Below, piece by piece: positions 26,039-35,132 of a stretch of DNA of 64,000 nt. The first letter of the stretch is position 1, and each line of letters begins with the position of its first letter. The position numbers and the translations under genes are program-made. Source of the stretch: GCA-2737665 sp044344795 (GTDB lineage Bacteria; Bacteroidota; Bacteroidia; Palsa-965); the NCBI GenBank assembly GCA_044344795.1, contig JBIJCF010000011.1, positions 9,211 to 73,210 of the forward strand, in the 5' to 3' direction. The notes under the pieces are model-generated. The model had not been told where the DNA came from and ran no database searches. It was given only the letters and a program-made list of their open reading frames with translations.

Positions 26039-29011
26039 TTAGAATCGTTCCTTTACCTCTTCACGAAACTGTATTTCGAACGCTGTGCCATGTTCGGATG
26101 CAATCGTTAACGCACCATTCAATTGATCCGTCAGCATACGGATCAACTGCATTCCCAATGAACCTTCATCGGTTCGGGAATTCGTGTTCAAACCAACACC
26201 ATCATCAGCAACAGTAAGTATGTATGTATTATTTCCTGTTGCTTTTAATCGAATACTCAGTTCACCTTCCTCTTTTCCAACAAATGCATACTTCAACGAA
26301 TTAGAGATAATCTCATTCAAAATCAATCCTAATGGAACGATGGTATCTATCGTTAAGAGCACATTATCAATATCAGTCCGAAGATGAATTACGGCCATAC
26401 TGTCGTACGCATCAATCAGATTGCTTACGAGGTCTTCGATGTAACTCTTGATATCCACATTCACCAGGTTGTTCGACTCGTACATCTTTTGGTGAATCAA
26501 GGCCATGGAATTTACACGATGACGCAAATCTTCAAAGTGTGCCAACAATTTCGGATCATCAATAGCATCCGCCTGAATATTGAGTAAGCTCGAAATCAGC
26601 TGCAGATTATTCTTAACACGATGATGAATTTCCATCAACATTACAGTCTTTTCTTCATTTTGTTTTGCAATAACTTGAGTGCGTTCTTTCACCTCTTGCT
26701 CCAAATACTCTTGCTGTTCACGCATACGTTTCGTACGTCTCGCGTTGTAAAAATAAATCAGTCCTGCTAACAGCAAGATATGTCCTAACATAAACCACCA
26801 TTGTTTCCAAAGGGGCGGCGGCTCGGCCTTAATTGTAATCGGACAAGACAATTCCGCTTCCGAAAGCCAGTTTACACCATCTTCACTGGCGATCACATGA
26901 AATACATATTTCCCCGGAGGTAAATTAGAGTAGGTTATTTCAGGGATGCTCGTTACAGGTTGCCATATCGAATCGAAACCAACGAGCATGTATTTATAAC
27001 GCACCTTCTCCGGGTTAGGTAAATACACACCAATGAACTGAAACGTTAAGTGATTGAGATCGTGTGCGAGATCTAATTTTTCCGGAAGATTATACCAACC
27101 TTGTTGCGCGGCTCCGGCCATTGTCCAGTCAATCGATTCTAAAAATAATTTGATCGCCGTGATATGAACCTGCGGGCGTGTTCTAACCGGCAAATCTCTT
27201 GCCGGATTAAATCGGATTATTCCTTTTACCGTGCCGAACCAAATACTTCCATCACGCATATTGCAAACAGAGCGCGAATTACACTCAATACCTCTGAAGC
27301 CTTCATTCTTAGAGTAATTTCTTACTTCAAGAACTTCTCCCATACTTCCCAATTTCACACGATCCAACCCTTTGTTAGTTCCTACCCACAAATAACCATC
27401 TGCATCAAACGTAATCAGATAAACGGTGCTGGATGTTAATCCATTGTCTTCGTCGTACTTCTTAAACGTCATGCCGTCATAACGCATCACGCACAAGTCG
27501 GTATGAAACCATATCGCACCTTCCTTATCTTCAATAATTGAACCGATATACGAATTACATAATCCATCTGTCTCTTTGAATATCCGGTGCTCTTCACCTT
27601 CAATCATGGTTAAGCCATTACCCGTACCCGCCCATACGCGACCTTTAGTATCTACCAAAATATCATGCACATAATCCATGGGTAAATGTCCGGTTGCAAC
27701 GGAATAATTTTTTAATTCATTACCGCGTTTCCTAAACAGCCCTTTCTCCCAAGTACCAATCCACAAATCTCCATTTGACGCAGGCTCAATAGCACGCACG
27801 CGAGCACCCGTCAATAGTGTAGTTCCGGTTGAAGGTCCGCTTACTGCTGTCATTCCCGATGTATGGCCAATCCACACTGTTCCTTTTTCATCTTGCGTTA
27901 TAGCAACAGGATTTTCAAACTTTTTACCTTGAAATAAAACAGGAGTAGAAACGAGTCCATTCCATTTGTAGACACCGCCGCTTTTAGAACCTACCCAAAC
28001 AGTTCCATCACTTGCTTCGAAAATGCGGAACACATTGCTTTCATTTAATCCCGGAACATGACGAAACGAAGAGAAAGCTTCCGAAGTCAAACGCAATAAT
28101 CCCATTTCACGCGTAGCCATCCATACCTGACCTGTATTGTCTTCAATTGTTTCGAGCACTGTGCCCGCATGCATACCGTTTTGGTTTTCGTAACGATCTA
28201 CATTGCCTTCGGACTTGTAATGCACAACCAGCGCATTATCTGTGCTAATCCAAATTCCACCGTTGCGATCAGGGTTAATGTTCATGATGCGTTTACCCAC
28301 CATGGCACGTGTCAAATCATTATCGCTGAACGTCTTTGTTGCTGCGCGATACGTTAACAGTCCATTATCCGAACCGATATAAAGAATCCCCTTCGAAGAG
28401 CATCCGATTTGCGTTGCATTAAAATTTGGAACCGTAGAAGGCGAAGCCAACAACTCCAATCGATTGCCATTTAGGTGATACATCGCGGTGTCCGTTACAA
28501 AATACAATTGTCGTGTAAACGGATCGAGTGTTAAACTATTCACCCGTGCAGTCGTGGCCACTCGCGTAGCCATTTTATCGGTGTTACCTAAACGATATAC
28601 ACCGTCAGTACAAGCAAAATATATCGCATCAGCCGTACAAACAATATCGCGGACTTCACTTCCAATTCCGTTATCAGCATTATAAAATGTAAACGATTGT
28701 CCGTTATAACTGTACGCACCGCGAAACATACCGATTAACCAAATTCGATTTAATGAGTCTTCCGCTAAACCGGTAATGACATTATGTTTCAAGCCATCCT
28801 TTCTTCCAAACTCACGAAAACGAGAACCGTCGTAACGATTCACACCGCCGCCAGCAGTTCCTATCCACAAATACCCGCGACTATCCTGCAGCACGCATCG
28901 CGCCTCTGATTGGGACAATCCTTCTTCAACCGAATAAGTAACGAAATCTAAATCCTGACTAAACAGTGAACAAACACTCAAAATCAGAAAGAGCAACAAA
29001 TACTTGCGCAT
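26039..29011 (-). CDS. Two-component-type sensor histidine kinase with periplasmic propeller
   Basis: A 990-residue sensor. It has a signal peptide, then roughly a dozen 'two-component regulator propeller' repeats (W-I-G-T-x-x-G-G-V-x-R-Y and variants, about 25-650) forming two beta-propellers, a Y_Y_Y domain (about 680-745), one membrane helix near 755, a coiled-coil, a HisKA_2 dimerisation domain with the phospho-histidine at 796/797 (E-I-H-H-R-V-K-N-N), and an HATPase domain (N-E-I-I-S-N-S-L-K, D-D-G-V-G-L). Unlike the hybrid kinases of Bacteroides it carries no receiver or AraC output. The partner regulator is not adjacent and the ligand is unknown. Confidence 0.93.
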   Translation of the reverse strand: MRKYLLLFLILSVCSLFSQDLDFVTYSVEEGLSQSEARCVLQDSRGYLWIGTAGGGVNRYDGSRFREFGRKDGLKHNVITGLAEDSLNRIWLIGMFRGAYSYNGQSFTFYNADNGIGSEVRDIVCTADAIYFACTDGVYRLGNTDKMATRVATTARVNSLTLDPFTRQLYFVTDTAMYHLNGNRLELLASPSTVPNFNATQIGCSSKGILYIGSDNGLLTYRAATKTFSDNDLTRAMVGKRIMNINPDRNGGIWISTDNALVVHYKSEGNVDRYENQNGMHAGTVLETIEDNTGQVWMATREMGLLRLTSEAFSSFRHVPGLNESNVFRIFEASDGTVWVGSKSGGVYKWNGLVSTPVLFQGKKFENPVAITQDEKGTVWIGHTSGMTAVSGPSTGTTLLTGARVRAIEPASNGDLWIGTWEKGLFRKRGNELKNYSVATGHLPMDYVHDILVDTKGRVWAGTGNGLTMIEGEEHRIFKETDGLCNSYIGSIIEDKEGAIWFHTDLCVMRYDGMTFKKYDEDNGLTSSTVYLITFDADGYLWVGTNKGLDRVKLGSMGEVLEVRNYSKNEGFRGIECNSRSVCNMRDGSIWFGTVKGIIRFNPARDLPVRTRPQVHITAIKLFLESIDWTMAGAAQQGWYNLPEKLDLAHDLNHLTFQFIGVYLPNPEKVRYKYMLVGFDSIWQPVTSIPEITYSNLPPGKYVFHVIASEDGVNWLSEAELSCPITIKAEPPPLWKQWWFMLGHILLLAGLIYFYNARRTKRMREQQEYLEQEVKERTQVIAKQNEEKTVMLMEIHHRVKNNLQLISSLLNIQADAIDDPKLLAHFEDLRHRVNSMALIHQKMYESNNLVNVDIKSYIEDLVSNLIDAYDSMAVIHLRTDIDNVLLTIDTIVPLGLILNEIISNSLKYAFVGKEEGELSIRLKATGNNTYILTVADDGVGLNTNSRTDEGSLGMQLIRMLTDQLNGALTIASEHGTAFEIQFREEVKERF

Positions 29012-29112
29012 ATGTAGGGATAGGTTGTAGCAAGTTAGGAAAAACTGTTTATCACACCAACTTCATTTACATCTGACGCGTTAGCTATCTTCGTTTCAAG
29101 AACTACGTTTTT

Positions 29113-29589
29113 ATGACTAAAATTTTGATGGTGTGTTTGGGCAACATTTGTCGTTCACCACTTGCGGAAGGATTGATGCGACATCATTTGAAACAATCAG
29201 AATTGCACCATGTCACTATTGATTCCGCAGGAACTTCAGGCTGGCACATTGGCGAAAAACCGGATAAACGAACACGTGCAAATGCAGCACAACATGATAT
29301 TGACTTGAACAGTTTACGAGCACGACAATTCACAGCTGATGACTTTTCGAAGTTTGATAAAATATTCGTGATGGATGCATCGAATTATCGGGATGTGCTA
29401 TCACTGGCTCCATCTTCGGAAGATGCAGCGAAAGTAGATTTATTATTGAACGCCATTTATCCGAATGAGAATCGCGCAGTTCCTGATCCTTATTACGGTG
29501 GTGAAGATGGATTTGAAGAAGTGTTTCAATTGGTTAATGCTGCGTGCGAACGTATTGCTCAACAACTAAAAACTGCACACCATGAATAA
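29113..29589 (+). CDS. Low-molecular-weight protein-tyrosine phosphatase
   Basis: A 158-residue phosphatase with the P-loop C8-L-G-N-I-C-R14-S at the N terminus and the general acid in V-P-D-P-Y-Y. The family removes phosphate from tyrosines of, for example, capsule-synthesis kinases; no tyrosine kinase is near. It overlaps the methyltransferase gene by 8 bp. Confidence 0.95.
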   Translation: MTKILMVCLGNICRSPLAEGLMRHHLKQSELHHVTIDSAGTSGWHIGEKPDKRTRANAAQHDIDLNSLRARQFTADDFSKFDKIFVMDASNYRDVLSLAPSSEDAAKVDLLLNAIYPNENRAVPDPYYGGEDGFEEVFQLVNAACERIAQQLKTAHHE

Positions 29590-30304
29590 AGCAACTGTGT
29601 ATTTAATTCCCGTCAGTATACATGATGATGCCATTGCAGAAGAAGTATTAACCACTGATGGTATTCAAAGCATTCATACTTTACGAAAGTTTGCCGTTGA
29701 GAATGAAAAGACAGCACGACACTTTTTAAAAAAATGCAAGCTGCAACATTCGCTTCAAGAATTGGAATTAGTACCTATTGGTAAACACGCAGAGCCGGCC
29801 GACGATACAATTATTAAAAAATGGCTGAACGAAGGTGAATCGTTTGGAGTGCTTTCTGAAGCAGGCTGTCCGGGTGTTGCTGATCCGGGAGCGACGGTTG
29901 TAGAATTGGCGCATCGTGCAAATGCTATTGTTATTCCGTTAATCGGACCATCTTCTCTTCTATTGGCATTGATGGGGTCCGGAATGAACGGACAGCACTT
30001 TAAATTTCACGGCTATCTTCCCATCGACAAAACGGATCGTTTAAAAGCATTGAAACAAATCGAATTTGAAATTCAGAAATTCGGTTCTACTCATTTGTTC
30101 ATTGAAACTCCATTTCGAAATAAGCAGTTACTGGAAACTTTATTTCAAGGTTTGTCGGGAGCTGTTTCATTATGTATTGCGCTCAATTTGACTGCACCAA
30201 ATGCAATGCTCAAAACGAAAACTATTCGGGATTGGAAGCAGTCGCAATTACCGGAAATTCACAAAGTACCTGCAGTGTTTTTATTGGGCAGATCTACTCG
30301 TTAA
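29582..30304 (+). CDS. RsmI-like SAM-dependent methyltransferase (tetrapyrrole-methylase fold)
   Basis: A 240-residue protein with the RsmI-type signature S-E-A-G-C-P-G-V-A-D-P-G-A and a later F-I-E-T-P-F-R-N. RsmI 2'-O-methylates C1402 of 16S rRNA. This protein lacks the usual RsmI N-terminal G-T-L-Y-(V/I)-V-A-T-P-I-G-N and the C-terminal extension, so it belongs to a shorter branch whose target may differ. Its last 24 bp overlap the end of the convergent hydrolase gene. Confidence 0.8.
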   Translation: MNKATVYLIPVSIHDDAIAEEVLTTDGIQSIHTLRKFAVENEKTARHFLKKCKLQHSLQELELVPIGKHAEPADDTIIKKWLNEGESFGVLSEAGCPGVADPGATVVELAHRANAIVIPLIGPSSLLLALMGSGMNGQHFKFHGYLPIDKTDRLKALKQIEFEIQKFGSTHLFIETPFRNKQLLETLFQGLSGAVSLCIALNLTAPNAMLKTKTIRDWKQSQLPEIHKVPAVFLLGRSTR

Positions 30305-30823
30305 CAGCTGAATGCCGCTGGTATAAACAAGATCAAATCTGTTTTCGAGATTCATTTCGGTGCCGCGTAAAATGTCAATTACACTATTCGCCCAATTCAG
30401 ATAATACAACTTTCGTTCAATCTCCCAATTATCCGGTGGTGCAATGATTATATCCGAGATATTGCAAATTTTGTCACTGATGCGAATTAAACGCGCTTCA
30501 AATGAAAGTCTCGATGCTCCAACTAATTGTGCTTGTTTTCTCGCGTGTGTATCCAGATGTTTATCATCGGTTAATTCTTCGACGATTGAAGCAACGCGAT
30601 TACCGAAACGTTGTTCAATATCACGGCGTGTAAAATGAGTATCCTCTACCACATCATGCAACACCGCCGCCATTAATATTTCCTGATCTTCAATTGCAGC
30701 AAGTTCGGTTAGATAATTCATCACTTGCAAAGGGTGATTGATGTACGGCGTCTTTCCATCCTTCCTCAACTGCCCTACATGCGCATCTGCCGCAAATAAT
30801 ATAGCTGCTGTTAATTGTTGCAT
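30281..30823 (-). CDS. Small HD-domain hydrolase, MESH1/SpoT-hydrolase-like
   Basis: A 180-residue single-domain HD hydrolase. H30, H56-D57, E60-D61 and D117 match the metal and catalytic positions of RelA/SpoT hydrolase domains (Y-I-N-H-P, L-H-D-V-V-E-D-T, R-I-S-D-K-I). Stand-alone forms (MESH1/SAH) hydrolyse (p)ppGpp or NADPH. The second half (P-P-x-N-W-x-x-x-R-K-x-Y-Y-x-W-A) fits too. No synthetase domain is present. It follows the DUF721 gene with a TAATG overlap. Confidence 0.85.
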   Translation of the reverse strand: MQQLTAAILFAADAHVGQLRKDGKTPYINHPLQVMNYLTELAAIEDQEILMAAVLHDVVEDTHFTRRDIEQRFGNRVASIVEELTDDKHLDTHARKQAQLVGASRLSFEARLIRISDKICNISDIIIAPPDNWEIERKLYYLNWANSVIDILRGTEMNLENRFDLVYTSGIQLLTSRSAQ

Positions 30824-31119
30824 TACAATAATATCACTTCACGTATCAATTCACTGCCGGCTTCGGCATTCAGCACTTCAATAATTTTACTTTTACCAAA
30901 CGAGAGTTCTTCTCGCAACGCTGCAGACTTCACTTCAACATACAAAACGCCGTTCGTAATTCGAATATCTCCGGTATATTTCGCAATGACGGGACCCATA
31001 ATCCGTTCCCATCCCGACAACAACTTCGCTTCTGACAATTTACGATCAAGGCGATATGTTTTGAGCATTTCATCAATCGCCTCTTTCATGCTGTATTCGT
31101 TGCCCTTTTTCTGTACCAT
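30823..31119 (-). CDS. DUF721 / DciA-family protein
   Basis: A 98-residue protein of the DUF721 family (W-E-R-I-M-G-P-V-I-A, then I-T-N-G-V-L-Y-V-E-V-x-S-x-A-L-R-E-E-L). In many bacteria DciA loads the replicative helicase. dnaA is only 5 kb away, but the immediate neighbours (a secreted deiminase 1 bp upstream and an HD hydrolase overlapping by 1 bp) give no replication context. Confidence 0.85.
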   Translation of the reverse strand: MVQKKGNEYSMKEAIDEMLKTYRLDRKLSEAKLLSGWERIMGPVIAKYTGDIRITNGVLYVEVKSAALREELSFGKSKIIEVLNAEAGSELIREVILL

Positions 31120-31120
31120 T

Positions 31121-32854
31121 TTATCGTACCGCTAACTTCTGCACCATTCGCTGAGTATCAGTTGAAAGTACAATACTGTACATACCAACTGGCCATGATG
31201 AAGTATTAATAAAATAGTTGGTTGTTCCTGCAGGAATACTTCCTGAATGAACAACTTCCACTACTCTTCCCATGGCATCAATAACAGTTAACGTGCCTGA
31301 CTGCGATTCATTCATATTAACCGGTATGCACGTTAACCCGTGCGAAGGATTCGGATAAGCCGGTTGCCAATTAGATGCGGACTGATTGGTCACACTCATC
31401 AAACCTGTAACCTCAAACTTCCACCACCCTTGGGGAGCCGGCATTGGGCGCACTTGCGATTTCCCTGAATTTGCAGTAGCTGCAATGTAATAATAAATAT
31501 GCGTACCAACAGGCTGTGCAGGAATAAAACCTGTCCATGTATTCGCAGTAACGTTCGTCAAATTCATCGTTACACTTTGCCATGCTTGGGTAGTATCGGT
31601 TGTCCAATACAATGTTGCGTTTTGAATTCCTGTCTTGTGTTCAATTCGTGAGTCCACTTGATAAGGAGTTGTCGTGTTTGATGTATTGCCTAATGAAAAA
31701 TGAGAAATCCACAACGGATCCGAAACGCCGACAGAATGCGTGATACAGTGAATAGCACCACTTGCCTGAATGATATTATTGCACGTAATTCCTACAACGT
31801 TATAACCCGGCAAAGCTTCTCTCCAAATTCGCAATGCAGTAGTATCATATTGTTGGTAATAAATAGGCAACAATACTGTCTTGTTTACAAACACTGCATT
31901 CGTATATGTAGTATAATCTCCACCCTGATTCGGATAATCGCCATTGATATCAGGAGGCATTGGAATACGAATAACACGATACGGCTGTCCGTCAGGCGCA
32001 GAAAAATTGGATAATACATATTGTAAATTGGCTTCAATTTGAGGACCATCGGCGACGTTTTGAGGATATTGTCCTACCAACAAGGTATGCTCATCCAGCA
32101 ATTTCATGTGCATATCAATATGGTGAATACCATCATATGGCAACACATCCATTTTGATGTACGAGTTGATGCCCATAAAATGATTCATGATGGTATCAAT
32201 CTGCGCATTGCTATGATTAGTATTTTCCTGCAACACCAATTCCGAACTAAACGCTGTGCCCAATCCGTCCGACATGAAATTACCACCGGTATGCACAAGA
32301 TTATATGGCGCAACTGAGGTTTCGAACAATGGAATTCCTAATGTTCTTGCAATTACGGAAGGAATGGTATCATCTTTCGGACGAGGACGATTGTAGATCC
32401 AATCGACCAGAACGAGTGAATCCACATTGTTCAAATAACAAGTATTTTGACCATAGTCGCGAATCCAGATACTATTATAGGGAGCAATGACGTAACGGAT
32501 ATTAACCAACGGAACATTATTGTTGAGCAAGTAAGTTTTAACGGTATTGGAATCCGTGCACACGATATACACTGTTGCTTCCGCCTGCGCATGTCTTACA
32601 ATTTCTTTCAAAACCGATTGATATGAGGTCCAAGTAATAGTAAGTGCCTGAACCTCTTCCCATTCTGCGGCTGTACGTATTGGTAATGTTGGAGGAGTTG
32701 TGATTCCATTGGGCTGAATAGCATTCAGATAGAAATTCATTTGCGCCTCTTCGCCGGGAGCCATTCCTACCGGTAACGCGCTTTGGGCAAACCCTCCGAT
32801 TGCAGTTCCGAGCGTCGTTAAAAGACAAATAATGAGTGCGTAAGATTTTTTCAT
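31121..32854 (-). CDS. Secreted peptidylarginine/agmatine-deiminase-like enzyme with T9SS sorting domain
   Basis: A 577-residue protein starting at the ATG at 32854 (a TTG lies two codons upstream). After a signal peptide (ending G-G-F-A-Q) a pentein-fold guanidine-modifying domain (about 55-400) carries D133 (I-R-D-Y-G), H245 and D247 (I-H-H-I-D-M-H), N319 and the nucleophile C370 (G-A-I-H-C-I-T-H). This order matches the catalytic set of the secreted peptidylarginine deiminase of Porphyromonas gingivalis. An Ig-like region (about 400-490) and a type A T9SS sorting domain (A-Y-P-N-P-S-H-G) follow. It may citrullinate surface or foreign proteins or deiminate small guanidines; sequence alone does not decide. 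Confidence 0.88.
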   Translation of the reverse strand: MKKSYALIICLLTTLGTAIGGFAQSALPVGMAPGEEAQMNFYLNAIQPNGITTPPTLPIRTAAEWEEVQALTITWTSYQSVLKEIVRHAQAEATVYIVCTDSNTVKTYLLNNNVPLVNIRYVIAPYNSIWIRDYGQNTCYLNNVDSLVLVDWIYNRPRPKDDTIPSVIARTLGIPLFETSVAPYNLVHTGGNFMSDGLGTAFSSELVLQENTNHSNAQIDTIMNHFMGINSYIKMDVLPYDGIHHIDMHMKLLDEHTLLVGQYPQNVADGPQIEANLQYVLSNFSAPDGQPYRVIRIPMPPDINGDYPNQGGDYTTYTNAVFVNKTVLLPIYYQQYDTTALRIWREALPGYNVVGITCNNIIQASGAIHCITHSVGVSDPLWISHFSLGNTSNTTTPYQVDSRIEHKTGIQNATLYWTTDTTQAWQSVTMNLTNVTANTWTGFIPAQPVGTHIYYYIAATANSGKSQVRPMPAPQGWWKFEVTGLMSVTNQSASNWQPAYPNPSHGLTCIPVNMNESQSGTLTVIDAMGRVVEVVHSGSIPAGTTNYFINTSSWPVGMYSIVLSTDTQRMVQKLAVR

Positions 32855-33002
32855 AATCAAAGTGTATGATACCCTAAGATACTATAATTTCATCCTGGCC
32901 GTATCTTCTTGACTAATACTCGTTACAGAAGAAAATTAGGAGCATCACTTTGTATTTATAAATAAATGTTAATATATTGCGACCTTACAACAATACCAAC
33001 AT

Positions 33003-35015
33003 ATGAAAAACACATACGTTTGGAGTGCATTCTTGGGTGTGGCAATCACTCTTGGTTTAAATGCGCAACACAACAATCACGACGGCCACAACCACGCAGG
33101 TCACGCCGCCGCAACAGTTCACAACTACGGCGATTCGCTGAAAGGTTTGAACGTGGACAGCTTGGTTCGTATTACGCAATTGGCGCATTTGTCCAAAGGT
33201 GAAGCAGAAAACTACCTGGCAACACAGAAGCGTAACTACGTTGACATCAAGTATGGCTTAGGCGATGCACCGGATTACCTAACCGGTTACAACTGGCCTC
33301 AAAATCCTGTTGCGGCATGCACCAACCTTGATTTTGAAACCGGCGATTTTACGGGGTGGACAGGCGCAATCGGCGACAATAACAATAATTCATTGGGGCC
33401 AATGTCCAATATTCAGAACGGTATTTTTACAGCCGGCCAGAATGCAGCTATTAACAATGCCAATGCTCGTCATACTATTATGACGGCTGCAGCAGGAAAC
33501 GATCCGTGCGGCGGTTTCCCGATTGTTCCACCTGGTTACGGAAATTATGTAGTTCGCATGGGTAACAACACTGCGAACTACCAAGGTTCAGTTCTGGAGC
33601 AGACATTTACAGTTGATCCTCAATCTACAAACTTTACTTATCGTTACGCAGTTGTATTGAACGATGGTGGTCACCTTCCCAATGAACAGCCATACTTCAA
33701 AATTGAGGTTTTAGACCAATCAGGTCAGCCGGTTTCTCAGTGTGCCCAGTATTTTGTTACTGCCGGAAGTAGTGCACAGGGCTTTATGCCATGCCCTAAT
33801 GACCCTATGACATATTACAGACCTTGGACGACAGTTGCTTTCGACTTGTTACCATACGTAAATCAAAATGTAACTGTTCGATTTACAGTGGCCGGATGCA
33901 TTTATTCCGGTCACTATGGCTACGCCTATATTGACGCCTCTTGTTCAAGTATTGCTGATGCCGTAGCGGCTCGTTTTTGTCCGGGTTCTCCTGGGGCATT
34001 CTTAACTGCTCCGGGTGGGTTCGGTTCTTACCAGTGGTTTGATCCAAACGGGAATCCGATTCCGGGGGCTACTAATGATTCTCTTCTTGTACCCAATGCA
34101 ATGTCCGGCGATACATTTTCCGTAGAAATGGTAAACATTGCGGATACATCATGTAACACATTTCTACAAGTTGTTATCGAGTTGACACCTCTCGAGACAA
34201 CCATTTCTTCAACTGATCCAACCTGCTGGAATTATAATGACGGTGCTGCAACCTCAGGTTGTAACAATTGTATACCGCCGACAAGTTTTATATGGAACTC
34301 CGTACCTCCTCAGGTCGGGCCCGTCGCCAATGGCTTAGGTTGGGGCACATACATTGTCACGATGACAGATAGTATAGGCTGTACGGAATCGGATACGGTA
34401 ATTTTGAATAATCCGGCACGTCTGGATACTGCAGGAATTACAACTCAATTCTGTTTTGGAGATGAAGAAATTACTTTGATCGGATTGCCTGGAATGCAGG
34501 GTTATCAGTGGTTCGGCCCTGATGGTCAGCCAATCCCGGGCGCAACTTCACAACAGTACTTAGTAGTCAGCCCTCAATTAGGCCAGGAATATTCTGTCGT
34601 GTATCAGACAAACCCATGTCCAATTTACGATTCAATTATTTTGAGTTATATCCCGCCATCTCCATTGTTCATGCCGGATACCACGGTGAATATATTTACT
34701 CCGAACGGAGATCAACGTAATGATTATTTCTATCCGTATTATGATGAAACAGTTGCCGGTCAAGCTGCTCTTGGTATAGGGACTCCTCAGTACGATTTTG
34801 AACTCCTTTATGTAGGTGCTTATGAAATTTGGGTATATAATCGTTGGGGAGAAGAAGTGTTCTACACGAACGACTACAATATTGGTTGGGATGGAAAGAT
34901 AAATGGGAAAGATGCATCAGAAGGCGTTTACTTCTGGGTAGCGAAATTCCAGTCGCGTTGTAAACTTGATATGGAACCTATAGAGCATAAAGGTTTTGTC
35001 CATTTGAAACGATAA
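33003..35015 (+). CDS. Secreted protein with His-rich N terminus and type B T9SS domain
   Basis: A 670-residue protein. After a signal peptide (1-21) comes a His-rich stretch (N-N-H-D-G-H-N-H-A-G-H-A-A-A-T-V-H), a helical segment, a jelly-roll-like domain (about 105-315, L-D-F-E-T-G-D-F-T-G-W onwards), two Ig-like domains containing Y-Q-W-F-x-P-x-G-x-P-I-P-G-A-T, a SprB-like repeat, and the gliding-motility-associated type B C-terminal domain (F-T-P-N-G-D-x-x-N-D-Y-F ... Y-N-R-W-G-E). Expected at the cell surface. The His-rich part could bind metal. It is followed by a strong terminator and then the metal regulator mntR, but has no other visible link to it. Confidence 0.85.
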   Translation: MKNTYVWSAFLGVAITLGLNAQHNNHDGHNHAGHAAATVHNYGDSLKGLNVDSLVRITQLAHLSKGEAENYLATQKRNYVDIKYGLGDAPDYLTGYNWPQNPVAACTNLDFETGDFTGWTGAIGDNNNNSLGPMSNIQNGIFTAGQNAAINNANARHTIMTAAAGNDPCGGFPIVPPGYGNYVVRMGNNTANYQGSVLEQTFTVDPQSTNFTYRYAVVLNDGGHLPNEQPYFKIEVLDQSGQPVSQCAQYFVTAGSSAQGFMPCPNDPMTYYRPWTTVAFDLLPYVNQNVTVRFTVAGCIYSGHYGYAYIDASCSSIADAVAARFCPGSPGAFLTAPGGFGSYQWFDPNGNPIPGATNDSLLVPNAMSGDTFSVEMVNIADTSCNTFLQVVIELTPLETTISSTDPTCWNYNDGAATSGCNNCIPPTSFIWNSVPPQVGPVANGLGWGTYIVTMTDSIGCTESDTVILNNPARLDTAGITTQFCFGDEEITLIGLPGMQGYQWFGPDGQPIPGATSQQYLVVSPQLGQEYSVVYQTNPCPIYDSIILSYIPPSPLFMPDTTVNIFTPNGDQRNDYFYPYYDETVAGQAALGIGTPQYDFELLYVGAYEIWVYNRWGEEVFYTNDYNIGWDGKINGKDASEGVYFWVAKFQSRCKLDMEPIEHKGFVHLKR

Positions 35016-35033
35016 TCATTTAAAAAAACAAAG

Positions 35034-35056
35034 ACCGCCTTCGGGCGGTTTTTTTA
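35034..35056 (+). terminator. Rho-independent terminator with UUCG loop
   Basis: Stem accgcc / ggcggt with a ttcg tetraloop, flanked by A's upstream and a run of seven T downstream. It separates the surface-protein gene from mntR. Confidence 0.92.
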
Positions 35057-35076
35057 TGGTTAAAAATACTTTTAGG

Positions 35077-35111
35077 TTTGTCTAAATTTTAATTTAGACT
35101 TTCTATATTTG
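35077..35111 (+). promoter_or_regulatory. mntR promoter with operator-like palindrome in the spacer
   Basis: TTTG at 35077-35080 and a perfect TATATTTG at 35104-35111 form a Bacteroidota promoter with a 23-bp spacer. The spacer contains gtctaaat / atttagac (35080-35099, perfect 8-bp arms, 4-base centre), and a partly overlapping tttagg / tctaaa pair at 35071-35086. A dimer of the DtxR-type repressor bound there would block RNA polymerase, so metal-dependent autoregulation is likely. Confidence 0.65.
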
Positions 35112-35132
35112 TATGCAAATAATATATCCTGA

